Assembly (NCBI RefSeq): GCF_031127875.1
Contig: NZ_JARXIA010000005.1
Coordinates: 124,001-188,000, forward strand
Length of the DNA stretch: 64,000 bases
Origin: Pelagicoccus sp. SDUM812005
Lineage (GTDB): Bacteria > Verrucomicrobiota > Verrucomicrobiia > Opitutales > Opitutaceae
Direction: 5' to 3'
The notes under the pieces are model-generated. The model saw only the letters and a list, made by a program, of their open reading frames with translations, searched no databases and had not been told where the DNA came from. Below, piece by piece: positions 29,123 through 37,824 of the stretch. A program made the position numbers and the translations under genes. Each line of letters starts with the position of its first letter. Positions within the stretch are counted from its first letter, which is position 1.

Positions 29123-29140
29123 CATTACAATAATGTAATG
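29123..29140. promoter_or_regulatory. 18-base palindrome upstream of the DUF6515-like gene, candidate operator
   Basis: CATTACA and TGTAATG face each other across ATAA, 59 bases before the ATG at 29199. A weak promoter (TTGCAG then GATACG) lies between. The AT-rich symmetry contrasts with the surrounding sequence and suits a dimeric regulator; which one is unknown. Confidence 0.4.
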
Positions 29141-29198
29141 AAACGACTACATCTGTTGCAGGGTCTAGTTCGTACTCTGATACGAAACCATAATCATC

Positions 29199-29876
29199 AT
29201 GAATACGAAACCTGCCAAAACGCTTCTCGTCGCGGCCCTGCTCGCCACCGCCGCCTTCTCTCCAGCCTTGCTTCCCGAAACACATGCGAATCCGCGGGTT
29301 TCGATCGGAGCAAACATCGGCCTTAGCCTCCCTAACGGAGCGATCTCCGTCCACGTCGGCAACGAACGCTACCACTACCATGAGGGACGCTACTTCAAGA
29401 AAACGCCGCGCGGCTACGTCAGCGTCAAGGCCCCTCGAGGCGCCGCAATCCGCAAGCTCCCGCGCGGCTACGCCAAAGTCGTGATCGGCGGCCACACCTA
29501 CTACCGCTACGGAACCGTCTACTACGTCAAGCGGGCCGACCGCTACATCGTCGTCGACGAGCCCGAGATCGTAGTCGTCGAAAAGGAGAGCTCCGCGCCC
29601 GCCGTCGCAGCCGATGCGACCCCAGCCGTAACGCCCTACTCCGTCTGGGTGGACGGCGAAAGGGAACTGGTCATGAAAAACGGCCAGTTCTTCCGCAAAA
29701 GCCCCCAGGGCTTGATCTGGGTCGCCCTTCCCGTTGGCGCCACCGCCAAGGAGCTACCCGCCGACTCGGTCCCCACTTGGTATCAAGAAATCGAATACTT
29801 CGAAAAAAACGGCGTCTACTTCAAGAAGACTCCCGACGGCTACCAAGTCATCCTTCCCCCATGGGAAGCGAGCTGA
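29199..29876 (+). CDS. exported DUF6515-like repeat protein
   Basis: A 225-residue protein with a signal peptide (about 1-30). Three related units follow of the form YxxGxYFKKxPxGYxxVxxPxGAxxxxLP: near residues 50-85, 88-125 and 150-205, the last with FFRKSPQGLIWVALPVGATAKELP. Such tyrosine/glycine-rich units occur in DUF6515 and related envelope proteins of unknown function. It stands alone, with a palindrome upstream and a strong hairpin downstream. The repeats fit a small secreted or periplasmic beta-structure; no enzymatic motif is seen. Confidence 0.7.
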   Translation: MNTKPAKTLLVAALLATAAFSPALLPETHANPRVSIGANIGLSLPNGAISVHVGNERYHYHEGRYFKKTPRGYVSVKAPRGAAIRKLPRGYAKVVIGGHTYYRYGTVYYVKRADRYIVVDEPEIVVVEKESSAPAVAADATPAVTPYSVWVDGERELVMKNGQFFRKSPQGLIWVALPVGATAKELPADSVPTWYQEIEYFEKNGVYFKKTPDGYQVILPPWEAS

Positions 29877-29904
29877 TCAACATTTTCTAAACTTGTTCCT
29901 TAAC

Positions 29905-29935
29905 TAGGCGGCCCATCGATTCGGTGGGCCGCCTA
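29905..29935 (+). terminator. terminator hairpin after the DUF6515-like gene
   Basis: TAGGCGGCCCA (29905-29915) and TGGGCCGCCTA (29925-29935) form a perfect 11-bp stem with a nine-base loop, 28 bases after the stop codon. A short TTTT run lies just beyond. It sits between convergent genes and may act on both strands. Confidence 0.65.
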
Positions 29936-29981
29936 CAAGTTTTCCGGGGCGCCCTCCTCGGCCGGCACCCCCTCCAGCCCA

Positions 29982-30569
29982 CTAAGAATCCAAGGGCTCC
30001 TGCACGAAGGCTTCCTCGGCCGGCGTTTCGAAGTGCTTGTTCAGCTCGTTGAACATCTGCGTCAAAGCATCTTCCATGGTCCTTACGAACACCTGCTCCG
30101 AGCGCTCGTAATTGCTCATCACGCTCGGCATTTCATGGCTGGTAAAGGTGCCCAAGGTATTCAATTCTCCGTAGCGCTCTAGCTTGGCCTTCAAAGTCAC
30201 CTTGATCTCTCCCATTCGATCCTGCTCCCACCTCACCGCAAAGAGCTCCAGCAAAGGGCCCTCGCCGGGCGACTCCAGCTCTTCCAGCAGATAGACGTCC
30301 ATCGGGAAGCGGTAGATCTGCAGCAGCGAACGCATAGACGTAAGGTACTGCTCGTAGCGTCGCTCCTTTACCGTCTCCGAGAGCTCGGGGTAGGCCTGCT
30401 CCATCATCAAGTCCGGGGCAATGATCATCCGGACGTATAGCGTCTCCTCCGGATCTAGAAAAATGAAAGTATCGCTATCCGGCGTTTCCTGGAAGGTCTC
30501 GCAGCCCGCGAGAAACAGCAGCGTCGCGAGCGAAAGGATGCGGGGTAAAACGTTTTTTAGGGGGCTCAT
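29982..30569 (-). CDS. hypothetical lipoprotein
   Basis: A 195-residue protein with a lipoprotein signal: hydrophobic core ILSLATLLFLAGC, lipobox Cys near residue 22. The remainder is acidic and helix-rich (YPELSETVKERRYEQYL, MEDALTQMFNELNKHF) and matches no family I can name. The ATG at 30569 is chosen because it is closest to a normal lipoprotein signal. It is divergent from the CorA-like gene and convergent with the DUF6515-like gene. Confidence 0.65.
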   Translation of the reverse strand: MSPLKNVLPRILSLATLLFLAGCETFQETPDSDTFIFLDPEETLYVRMIIAPDLMMEQAYPELSETVKERRYEQYLTSMRSLLQIYRFPMDVYLLEELESPGEGPLLELFAVRWEQDRMGEIKVTLKAKLERYGELNTLGTFTSHEMPSVMSNYERSEQVFVRTMEDALTQMFNELNKHFETPAEEAFVQEPLDS

Positions 30570-30726
30570 CACAAACAACATACATAGAGAGCTTACGGCC
30601 AAACCGCAAATTTAGTTGCAAAGGAGTCCGCAATCCCTCCTCCCCGGAACTTCGCTCGCCCCCTGCTCGGCCGCCTCCTGCAGGAAAGCTTGCCCATCGA
30701 TACGTATTTGGCCATCAACCGGTTCC

Positions 30727-31458
30727 ATGCCCCGCAAAGCTTACGACTGGCACCTCCCTCCCGAAATCGAGTCCCGCCTCAGCGAAGATTCCTACGGCCC
30801 GCAGCGAGCCATCCTGGAAGCCGACCACCTCCTGCTCGTCCTGCACCGTCCGCCCAACGAAGACGACCTCCGCCGCGAGCACATCCTCTTCCTCCTCACC
30901 CCCGACGAGCAGCTCCTCTGCAACGGCAAGCCCGACGGCGTCGCCCAACTCAACCAGCTCATCGCCGACTACCGGGCCCGCTGGGAAGAGCTGGAAAACC
31001 GCTACAAGCTCGACTCCGGCGCCGCCGAACTCTTCGACCTCATCGAAGCGGTCACCCCCCTCAAGCGCTCTTCCGCCAACATGGCCAGCGCCATGCAGCG
31101 CGCCCGCGAGCTGACCAAAGACTACCGCTACTTCATCGGCGTGCGCGACTCCGCCATGGACGTCTCCCGCGCCTTCGAAATCCTCCTCGCCGACCTCCGG
31201 GCCGCCCTCGACTTCCGCATCGCCCAAAAGGCCGAGCAACAGTACGTCCGCTCCGAAGAAATCGCAGCCGCCCAGCACAAGCTCAACGTGCTCGCCGCCT
31301 TCACCTTTCCCGTCATGGCCTTCGCCACCTTGCTCGGCATGAACCTGCGCCACGGCTTCGAAAAGCAAAGCCCCTTCATCTTCTGGGGCGTGCTCACCAC
31401 CGGCGTGCTCATCGGCGTCTTCGTCAAAAGCTGGATCCTAAAAAAGCCGAAACCCTAG
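30727..31458 (+). CDS. CorA-like divalent metal ion transporter family protein
   Basis: A 243-residue protein built like a CorA subunit: a soluble, largely helical N-terminal part (1-185) and two C-terminal transmembrane helices (about 187-207 and 218-238). GMN (in LLGMNLRHG, near residue 205) lies at the end of the first helix, the CorA signature for the ion-pore mouth. It is shorter than E. coli CorA (316 residues), mainly in the N-terminal domain. The ATG at 30727 begins the homologous part; the open frame upstream is low-complexity. Ion specificity cannot be told. Confidence 0.72.
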   Translation: MPRKAYDWHLPPEIESRLSEDSYGPQRAILEADHLLLVLHRPPNEDDLRREHILFLLTPDEQLLCNGKPDGVAQLNQLIADYRARWEELENRYKLDSGAAELFDLIEAVTPLKRSSANMASAMQRARELTKDYRYFIGVRDSAMDVSRAFEILLADLRAALDFRIAQKAEQQYVRSEEIAAAQHKLNVLAAFTFPVMAFATLLGMNLRHGFEKQSPFIFWGVLTTGVLIGVFVKSWILKKPKP

Positions 31459-31550
31459 GCCCCGCTCCGCATCGCCTAAACCGGGCCGACGCTCCAGCCC
31501 CAAGGCGCCAGCCCTTCCATCCGCGATCTCCACTGCATTTGCGGATAAGC

Positions 31551-31582
31551 AAAAAAAGCGGCCCACCCTCCGGTGAGCCGCT
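31551..31582 (-). terminator. rho-independent terminator of the DUF5060 gene
   Basis: Read on the minus strand, an 11-bp stem with one mismatch (31572-31582 with 31557-31567) and a four-base loop is followed by seven T residues, 38 bases after the stop of the DUF5060 gene. Confidence 0.85.
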
Positions 31583-31620
31583 CCTACCCTATCGAAATGT
31601 AATTTATAAGCGGATACGGC

Positions 31621-33543
31621 TTAACGAGTAACTAGGATCGCCCAGTCTTCGCTCGGATCCGCCGGAGCCTTCCCCAAGGAAACCTTGCCTCCGCCTTCGA
31701 CCCTCTTGACCGAGCCCTTCAGCAGCTTGCCGCCTTCACGCGGATTGAACCAATCCACCTTGAACTTGCCGCTGGCGCCGCTCAGATCGAGCTTCACTTC
31801 GCCGCCTTCCGGCAAGTAGACCAAGTACGCATTGCCCGCTTCCGCCAGGCAGAAGTTCCCGTTCTTGCGTTCCGGGTTGCCCACCAAGGCATCCGCATTG
31901 CGCATGCGCTCGAAGGGAAGCCCGCTCTCCTGGAAGAAATCGATAGCGATGCGCCCGTACTTCCAGGACTGATGGCGGCTGCGGTAATCCTGCGCCACCA
32001 AATCGTTCTCAGGTAGCTTGTATCCAAAATAGTACTCCACGCCAGCTCCGCCCGCCATGAGATTGCCCCACAGCGTCAGCTTGCGCACGTCGTGCAAATC
32101 GTACGATTCGCCATGACGGCCAGTCGCCATGCCGTCGAAGCCCTTGTATCCGGGATCGGGAGGCACGCCCATCCCTGCAGGACCTTGCTCGTCGTTCGGA
32201 CAAACCCAAGGCTTGCCGGCCAATTCGGACGCCTCGATCCACTGCAGCGTACGGCGATGCGCGTCGTTCCACTCGTTTTGCAGCGAAGCTCCCACAAGAG
32301 CGCTCTGCGTCCCCAACAGGCGAGGATAGACGTCGTCCTGCTGGTTTGGATACGTGTGGATCACGATCGGGTGATCGTACGCATCAATAGAATCGAGAAA
32401 GTGCGCCATATCGCGCTGCTCCTCGTAAGTCTGCGTATTCTCCTCTCCCAGGTTCCAATTCAAGGCGAGGTGATGCCCAAAGCGGGCCACCAGCTCGCGA
32501 TAGTAAAGCTTGCGCTCCGGCCCCAGCAGGCCTCCGTCCAAGGCTTCCGGGATGTCTCGCTCTTCTCGCTTCGCCTGAAAACGTTGATCGTCATTCTCCG
32601 TTTCCTGAGTCTTGAAGTGCAGGAACAGGCCTAGGCTTTGAGCATGGCTGAAAACGACGTTCCATTGATCCAGCTTCGAACAATCGTAGACGAACTTGTC
32701 GTTACGCTCTACGAAAGGCCAAACGTTGTCGCCGTCGCCGCCCGCGTTGTAGGTCAGGAAGGATACCGAGTTAGCGCCCGCCTCGTTCAAGTAGTTCATG
32801 GCCCCGATCAAGGCCTTTCCGCGCCCTTCGCCCCAAGTCGGGTCGCCCGGCTTCCAGTCGCCCAAGTGCGGCGACCAGTCCTTGAGCGGGCCCTTCTTTT
32901 CCTTGAAGGTCACCGTGTTGTCGAAATCCGTGTAGGCGAGCATCGTCTCCGGCGCATCCGGCCCAGCCTTGAAAAAGTAGGAGCCGTCCCCGGCGAAGCG
33001 CAGGTAACGCTGGCCCACGTACTGCAAGCGGCCTTGCGCCCGAAAGTCCGGAGCCGCCTTCTTCGACGCCGTCACGACGAAGCTTCCGCTCACCCCATCG
33101 TAGGGAGCCAAGGGCTTTCCCGCCGCTGGATCGACCGCAACGTCCTCGCCCTGCGCGAAGTGCGTGCGGTAACGCCAAGTCCCCGTCTTGCTGGGCGACA
33201 AGTGAGCGCGCCAAACCGTCCCCGCATCCGCCGAAGTGTTGCCCGCGTCGCCGTCCGCCGCAAAGTAGCCAGGCACCGTGTAGCTCGGCACTCCCGACTC
33301 ATGGGTAAACGTTACGAAAAACGAGTAGTCGCGGAAGGTGCGAGGAGCCGTGTCCCCCTCCTTCGCATACGGGCCGGCCAGGTCCAAGGTGACCGCGTGC
33401 CACTGGCTAAGTTCGCCCGCCACCACCACGGATCCATCTCCGTGGTCTCGCGCGGAAGCGAAGATGCTGGCTCCGAAGGAGCCAAGTACGAGGGCAGCCG
33501 TACGTAGGCGACGCCCAGCTAGAAAAGCTAGATTTTGATTCAT
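31621..33543 (-). CDS. secreted DUF5060 glycoside hydrolase-like protein
   Basis: A 640-residue exported protein. Signal peptide about 1-30 after the ATG at 33543. DUF5060 beta domain about 35-160. A (beta/alpha)8 barrel (about 175-530) has a candidate acid/base Glu in NWNLGEENTQ near residue 361 and a candidate nucleophile in CPNDEQG near 447, followed by a C-terminal beta domain with collagen-binding-type features. Such proteins are retaining glycosidases acting on plant or algal polysaccharides; specificity is unknown. Its promoter carries the shared XylR-type element and its 3' end a clean terminator. The regulator gene lies directly upstream on the same strand. Confidence 0.78.
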   Translation of the reverse strand: MNQNLAFLAGRRLRTAALVLGSFGASIFASARDHGDGSVVVAGELSQWHAVTLDLAGPYAKEGDTAPRTFRDYSFFVTFTHESGVPSYTVPGYFAADGDAGNTSADAGTVWRAHLSPSKTGTWRYRTHFAQGEDVAVDPAAGKPLAPYDGVSGSFVVTASKKAAPDFRAQGRLQYVGQRYLRFAGDGSYFFKAGPDAPETMLAYTDFDNTVTFKEKKGPLKDWSPHLGDWKPGDPTWGEGRGKALIGAMNYLNEAGANSVSFLTYNAGGDGDNVWPFVERNDKFVYDCSKLDQWNVVFSHAQSLGLFLHFKTQETENDDQRFQAKREERDIPEALDGGLLGPERKLYYRELVARFGHHLALNWNLGEENTQTYEEQRDMAHFLDSIDAYDHPIVIHTYPNQQDDVYPRLLGTQSALVGASLQNEWNDAHRRTLQWIEASELAGKPWVCPNDEQGPAGMGVPPDPGYKGFDGMATGRHGESYDLHDVRKLTLWGNLMAGGAGVEYYFGYKLPENDLVAQDYRSRHQSWKYGRIAIDFFQESGLPFERMRNADALVGNPERKNGNFCLAEAGNAYLVYLPEGGEVKLDLSGASGKFKVDWFNPREGGKLLKGSVKRVEGGGKVSLGKAPADPSEDWAILVTR

Positions 33544-33624
33544 TGGGTTGGGGGAAATGTAGCGAACGCTTCGTCCCATCGGCCAGGTAACGACAGCGCC
33601 GGATCGGACAAAAACTCACCGCCC

Positions 33625-33674
33625 ATCATAGCGCGGATGGCGATGGCTCGAAATGTTTATTTGCTCAATTAATC
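33625..33674 (-). promoter_or_regulatory. XylR-type element plus -10, copy A (DUF5060 gene)
   Basis: On the minus strand the 23-nt element at 33674-33652 reads GATTAATT, G, AGCAAAT, AA, ACATT. A TATGAT hexamer (33630-33625, five of six consensus positions) begins 44 bases after the element start. It lies between the regulator stop and the DUF5060 ATG, about 110-130 bases upstream of the latter. Confidence 0.7.
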
Positions 33675-33716
33675 TGTATTTTTGCATCGAAATCCGCAAA
33701 AGAACCAACGAGTGCT

Positions 33717-34859
33717 TCAGCGTTGCTCTCGCGAGCGATAATCGCGCGGGCTTTCGCCGAAAATCCGCTTGAAGGCGACTGTCAGGTATTCTGGATACTC
33801 GTAGCCCGCGCTTTCCGCGATGGCGCTGATCGGCAGGGAGCTGCGTACCAGCAGTTCCTTCACCCGCTCCATGCGCACCCGCTCGATCTGCTCGCGGGGC
33901 GTACGCCCCAGGAACTTGCGAAACTGCCGCTCGAGCTGGGTACGAGCCATCGGCACCTTGGCCAAGACGTCCTGCACGGAAATCCCTTGGCAGGCATGCT
34001 TCTGGATAAAGGTCACAGCCGCCGAAATCTTCGGATCGTCGATCGCCACCAAGTCCGTGGACTGGCGCTTGGCGATCCCAACCGGAGAAATACGCTTCAC
34101 CATTTCCACCCGCTCGCCCGTCATCACCTTGCGCAGCACCGCCGCCGCCTCGTATCCAGCCAAGCGAGCGTTGGGAATCACGCTCGAAAGCGGTGGATCG
34201 CACAGCTCGCACAGGATCTCGTCGTTGTGGATTCCCAAAACCGCCAAGTCGTCCGGCGCCCGCAAGCCCGCCTCCCGAGCCGCCTCCAGCACCTCCTGCC
34301 CGCGAATGTCGTAGCAAGCCAACACCCCCGTACGCGGCGGCAAGGTCTTCAGCCACTTCGCCAGCCGACCGATCTCCGTATCCGGTTTGCTGGCACGCGA
34401 AGATCGCACCAAAGGCCGCTTGCCCTCGCTCTCCAAAATGCTGCTAAAGTGCTGCTCCCGCACCCGCGACCAATGAAAGCTCCGGTCCCCGCAAAACGCG
34501 AAGTCCACAATGCCCAACTCCTTGAAATGCTCGATCGCCAAGCGGATCACTTCCTCGCTGTTCGTCACCACGCGCGGGAACAACGGCTGCTCCAAGCCGG
34601 CGCTCACGTCCACCACCGGCACCCCCAAGCTTTGCAAAGCCGATCCGATCCGCTCGTTTTCCACGCGGGCAATAATCCCGTCCCCTTCCCAGCCCTCCAG
34701 CCAATCCGGCGCCACCGCGCCGCGCCCCTGCTCCACCAGCCGAAAGGACCAGTTCGCGTCGTTGGCCCCAGCCCAGGAGTGAATCCCGCGCAGCAGCTCG
34801 CGGCCGTACACGTTGGAGGTTTCGATCAAGAGAGCGATGCGGGAACGTTTTTGGGGCAT
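33717..34859 (-). CDS. XylR-like AraC-family transcriptional regulator with LacI-type sugar-binding domain
   Basis: A 380-residue regulator. Residues about 8-270 form a LacI/periplasmic-binding-like ligand domain starting RIALLIETSNVYGRELLRGI, typical of the XylR group. Residues about 275-378 are an AraC-type double helix-turn-helix (ISVQDVLAKVPMARTQLERQFRKFLGRTP, then YPEYLTVAFKRIFGESP). The ligand is likely a sugar or sugar acid. It is divergent from the nine-gene sugar-acid operon and 173 bases upstream of the DUF5060 gene. Three promoters nearby carry a common element at AraC class II position, which I infer to be its binding site. Confidence 0.88.
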   Translation of the reverse strand: MPQKRSRIALLIETSNVYGRELLRGIHSWAGANDANWSFRLVEQGRGAVAPDWLEGWEGDGIIARVENERIGSALQSLGVPVVDVSAGLEQPLFPRVVTNSEEVIRLAIEHFKELGIVDFAFCGDRSFHWSRVREQHFSSILESEGKRPLVRSSRASKPDTEIGRLAKWLKTLPPRTGVLACYDIRGQEVLEAAREAGLRAPDDLAVLGIHNDEILCELCDPPLSSVIPNARLAGYEAAAVLRKVMTGERVEMVKRISPVGIAKRQSTDLVAIDDPKISAAVTFIQKHACQGISVQDVLAKVPMARTQLERQFRKFLGRTPREQIERVRMERVKELLVRSSLPISAIAESAGYEYPEYLTVAFKRIFGESPRDYRSREQR

Positions 34860-34930
34860 AGGCAAAACAGCAGCGGCTACGCTCCGGCAACCCGCCGAAA
34901 AACACAAGCCTGCTCTGCCGCATTTCCTCC

Positions 34931-34980
34931 GATTAATTAAGCAAATGCACATTGCTGATTTTTGGACCCAGCGCTACTCT
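34931..34980 (+). promoter_or_regulatory. XylR-type element plus -10, copy B (sugar-acid operon)
   Basis: The 23-nt element at 34931-34953 reads GATTAATT, A, AGCAAAT, GC, ACATT and matches copy A at 20 of 23 positions. TTGCTG (34952-34957) overlaps its end as a -35, and TACTCT (34975-34980) follows after 17 bases, again 44 bases from the element start. Transcription would begin almost at the ATG at 34989, implying a leaderless or near-leaderless mRNA. Confidence 0.65.
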
Positions 34981-34988
34981 CCCACGCC

Positions 34989-36041
34989 ATGCCCTCCTAC
35001 AAGATAGCTGTCCTCCCCGGCGACGGAATTGGTCCCGAAGTCATCGGCGCCACCGAATCCGTCCTCAAAGCGTGCTGCCAAAACTCCCCCGAACTCACCC
35101 TCGAGCTCGAGCACTTTTCGGTCGGCGCCGGCGAATACCTCAAAAGCGGCGACCCTCTCCCCGAGGCGACCCTGGAAGCGATCAAGGCCTACGACGCCGT
35201 GCTCCTCGGCGCTATGGGCCTGCCGAGCGTTCGCTGGTCCAACGGCGTAGAAATGACTCCACAGATCGACCTGCGCGAGAAGCTCGACCTCTACCAAGGC
35301 GTACGCCCCATCAAGCTCTACCACAATTGCCACAGCCCGCTACGCGTCCCCGAAGGCAAGACCATCGACTTCGTGCTCATGCGGGAAAATTGCGAGGGCC
35401 TCTTCTCCGACCGCCTCGAACCGCGTCCCCAAGGGCGTAATTTCGAAACGGATACAATGAAGATAACGGAAGCCGGAGCCGAGCGCATCTGCCGCGCCTC
35501 CTTCGAGCTGGCCATGACCCGCCGCAAGAAACTGGCCCTTGTCGACAAGGCAAACGTGCTCCAGTCCATGGCCTTCTTCCGCCGCGTCTTCGAACGCGTC
35601 GCCAAGGACTACCCGGAGGTCGAAACCGAATGCGTCTACGTCGACGCCATGGCCCTCTTCCTGGTCCAGGACCCGTACCGCTACGACGTCATGGTCACCG
35701 AAAACATGTTCGGCGACATCCTCTCCGACCTCGCTGCCGGCCTCGTCGGCGGTATGGGCATGGCCCCGTCGGGAGATATTGGAGACAAGTACGGTCTCTT
35801 CCAGCCCTCCCACGGCTCCGGCCCAACCATCGCCGGCAAAGGCATCGCCAACCCGATCGCCACCATCCTATCCGGCGCCCTCATGCTCCGCTGGCTCGGC
35901 GACCCCGCCGCCGTGAGCGCTGCGGAGCAAATCGAAGCCGCCGTCGAAAAGACCCTTTCCGATCCTGCAAATCGAACAGTCGACCTCGGCGGGGAAATGT
36001 CTACCGTCGCCATGACCGACAAAATCATCGAGAACCTTTAA
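34989..36041 (+). CDS. isocitrate/isopropylmalate dehydrogenase family beta-decarboxylating dehydrogenase
   Basis: A 350-residue enzyme of the IMDH/tartrate dehydrogenase family. [10 protein letters not shown] lies near residue 8, LVDKANVLQ near 183, the metal-binding segment [12 protein letters not shown] near 237 and the NAD-site block [20 protein letters not shown] near 276. Members oxidise a 2-hydroxy acid and decarboxylate it. LeuB is unlikely because no leuACD genes are near and a TTT importer and a four-carbon acid kinase follow. Tartrate/malate or a phosphorylated tetronate are better guesses. The ATG at 34989 matches the family start and lies 8 bases after a promoter. Confidence 0.83.
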   Translation: MPSYKIAVLPGDGIGPEVIGATESVLKACCQNSPELTLELEHFSVGAGEYLKSGDPLPEATLEAIKAYDAVLLGAMGLPSVRWSNGVEMTPQIDLREKLDLYQGVRPIKLYHNCHSPLRVPEGKTIDFVLMRENCEGLFSDRLEPRPQGRNFETDTMKITEAGAERICRASFELAMTRRKKLALVDKANVLQSMAFFRRVFERVAKDYPEVETECVYVDAMALFLVQDPYRYDVMVTENMFGDILSDLAAGLVGGMGMAPSGDIGDKYGLFQPSHGSGPTIAGKGIANPIATILSGALMLRWLGDPAAVSAAEQIEAAVEKTLSDPANRTVDLGGEMSTVAMTDKIIENL

Positions 36042-36095
36042 CGACAGGTGCGGCCTCGCTCGCTCCCTCTTGACCTTCCACCCTTCCCCCGCCCC

Positions 36096-36722
36096 ATGCT
36101 CATCGACCTCACCCTCCCAGTTCGCCCCGGAATGCGCGGAGTCGACGCGCGTCCGAAATACCTGCTCGAGCGCGACGGGTGGAACGCCGCCACTTGGGAA
36201 CTCTACTCCCACTCCGGCACCCACGTGGACGCCCCCATCCACTTCGGCGCCCATCCCATCACCATCGACCAAATGCCGCTCGAGCTGTTCTGCGGGCCAG
36301 CTTGGGTCGCCCACATCGAAAACGTCGCCCCCAAGCAACTCCTCGTCCCCAGCGACCTCGGCCCCGTGCAGGATACCTTCGAAGCAGGAGGCTGCCTGCT
36401 CCTTCACACCGGCTGGAGCGAGCACGTGGAGAATACCGCCCTCTACCGCGACGGACTCCCGCGCATCAGCGACGAACTCGCCGAATGGTGCGTCGAGCGC
36501 AAGGTCAAGCTCCTCGGCGTGGAGCCCCCGTCCGTCGCCGACGTCAACGATCTCCCCGAAGTCACCCGTATCCACAAAACCTTACTGGGCGCCCAAATCA
36601 CCATCGTGGAAGGCCTTTGCAACCTAGACCAACTCGGCGACCGCTGCCACTTCCAAGCCTTCCCCCTAAAGCTCCAAGCCGGAGACGGCTGCCCCGTCCG
36701 CGCCGTCGCAACCCCTTGTTGA
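36096..36722 (+). CDS. cyclase family (kynurenine formamidase-like) metal-dependent hydrolase
   Basis: A 208-residue protein with the cyclase-family signature SHSGTHVDAPIHF near residues 38-50, which supplies the metal-binding His and Asp residues. LLHTGWSEH lies near 107 and LGVEPPSVAD near 142. Relatives hydrolyse amides or lactones. In this operon opening of a sugar lactone would fit, but that is inference. The ATG at 36096 starts the conserved MLIDLTLPV; the frame to 36048 is rejected. It lies 54 bases after the dehydrogenase gene. Confidence 0.8.
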   Translation: MLIDLTLPVRPGMRGVDARPKYLLERDGWNAATWELYSHSGTHVDAPIHFGAHPITIDQMPLELFCGPAWVAHIENVAPKQLLVPSDLGPVQDTFEAGGCLLLHTGWSEHVENTALYRDGLPRISDELAEWCVERKVKLLGVEPPSVADVNDLPEVTRIHKTLLGAQITIVEGLCNLDQLGDRCHFQAFPLKLQAGDGCPVRAVATPC

Positions 36723-36769
36723 CCGCATAGACCACCCACTCTAAGTCATAAAGCCTCGTTACATAAACT

Positions 36770-37801
36770 ATGAAGAATACCCTTTTCCGCCTCGTCGCTG
36801 GCCTCACCCTTAGCTCCGCAGCCCTGTTTCTTTCTGGCTGCGGCCCCGCTTCGAATTCCGCAGAAACCGATAGCTGGCCTACCAAGCCGATAACCATATC
36901 CTGCTTCGCAGCTGCAGGCGGCGGCACGGACCTCATCAGCCGCATGGTCGCTCAAGCCATGGAGCCAGAGCTGGGCGTCAAAGTTAACGTCATCAACCGC
37001 ACAGGCGGACGAGGGGGCGCGGCGATAAACCACGTTTGGTCGCGTCCAAGAGATGGATACGAATGGGGCGGATTTTCCGAATCGGTCATCCCTGCATCCG
37101 TCCTCGGTATCACGGAAACAACTACTAAAGATTGGGCCTACTTCATGGTTGCAGGAGCCCCCGGCGTCATTTCCGTCGCTCCCGATTCTCCATTCAAGTC
37201 GCTGGAGGATCTCGTCGCCGCGCTCAAGGCAAACCCAAAGTCCGTCAAGGCGGCCGCAGGCCTCACCGGCGGACTCTGGCACACCAAGCTGCTCGCCCTC
37301 GAGGAAGCGGCAGGCGTGCAGTTCCAATTCATTCCCTACAAAGGCAGCCAACCGAGCCAACTCGCAGTGCTCACCCAAGAAGTCGACGTCGTGCTAACCT
37401 CCATTTCCGAGCAAGCCGAGCTGATCCGCGGCGGCCGCGTCCGCCCCTTGGCTATGGTGGAAATGGCCCCCAAGGAGCTCGATGGCTTCGGCACCATCCC
37501 CGCAGCGGGCGTCAACTACCCAGGCCTATCCGCCTTGCCGGTCGGGCAATTCCTTGGCTTCGCGCTCCCAGCCGATACCCCCACTGATATACTCGCTCGC
37601 ATCACCTCCGCCTTCGAAAAGATCATGCAAGACAAGGAGCTCATTTCCTACTGCGACGAGCAACTCCTCGATCTCATGGGAATCCACGGAGAAGAGTCGC
37701 TCGCCATGACCCTCAAAGCGGAACGCGTATGGACATGGAAACTACATGAACTCGGAATCACCGTAAAATCCCCAGCCGACCTGGGAATCGCCCGGCCTTA
37801 G
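36770..37801 (+). CDS. tripartite tricarboxylate transporter substrate-binding lipoprotein (TctC/Bug type)
   Basis: A 343-residue TctC/Bug receptor. The signal ends in a lipobox LSGC (Cys 24). The Bug fold follows from WPTKPITISCFAAAGGGTDLISRM near residue 32, with VNVINRTGGRGGAAINHVWS near 67 and the loop GLTGGLWHTKLLALEEAAGVQFQFIPYKG near 166. Bug proteins bind carboxylic acids and deliver them to TctA/TctB, which are the next two genes. A lipidated form is less usual than a free periplasmic one. The ligand is probably a small sugar acid or dicarboxylate. Confidence 0.9.
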   Translation: MKNTLFRLVAGLTLSSAALFLSGCGPASNSAETDSWPTKPITISCFAAAGGGTDLISRMVAQAMEPELGVKVNVINRTGGRGGAAINHVWSRPRDGYEWGGFSESVIPASVLGITETTTKDWAYFMVAGAPGVISVAPDSPFKSLEDLVAALKANPKSVKAAAGLTGGLWHTKLLALEEAAGVQFQFIPYKGSQPSQLAVLTQEVDVVLTSISEQAELIRGGRVRPLAMVEMAPKELDGFGTIPAAGVNYPGLSALPVGQFLGFALPADTPTDILARITSAFEKIMQDKELISYCDEQLLDLMGIHGEESLAMTLKAERVWTWKLHELGITVKSPADLGIARP

Positions 37802-37824
37802 TCCATGCCGTATTCCATGCTGCC

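Noticed and set aside
34989-36041. Annotation of the dehydrogenase as leuB (leucine biosynthesis)
   Set aside because: No leuA, leuC or leuD is present; it heads a sugar-acid uptake and kinase operon with a sugar-type regulator, so a catabolic role is more likely.
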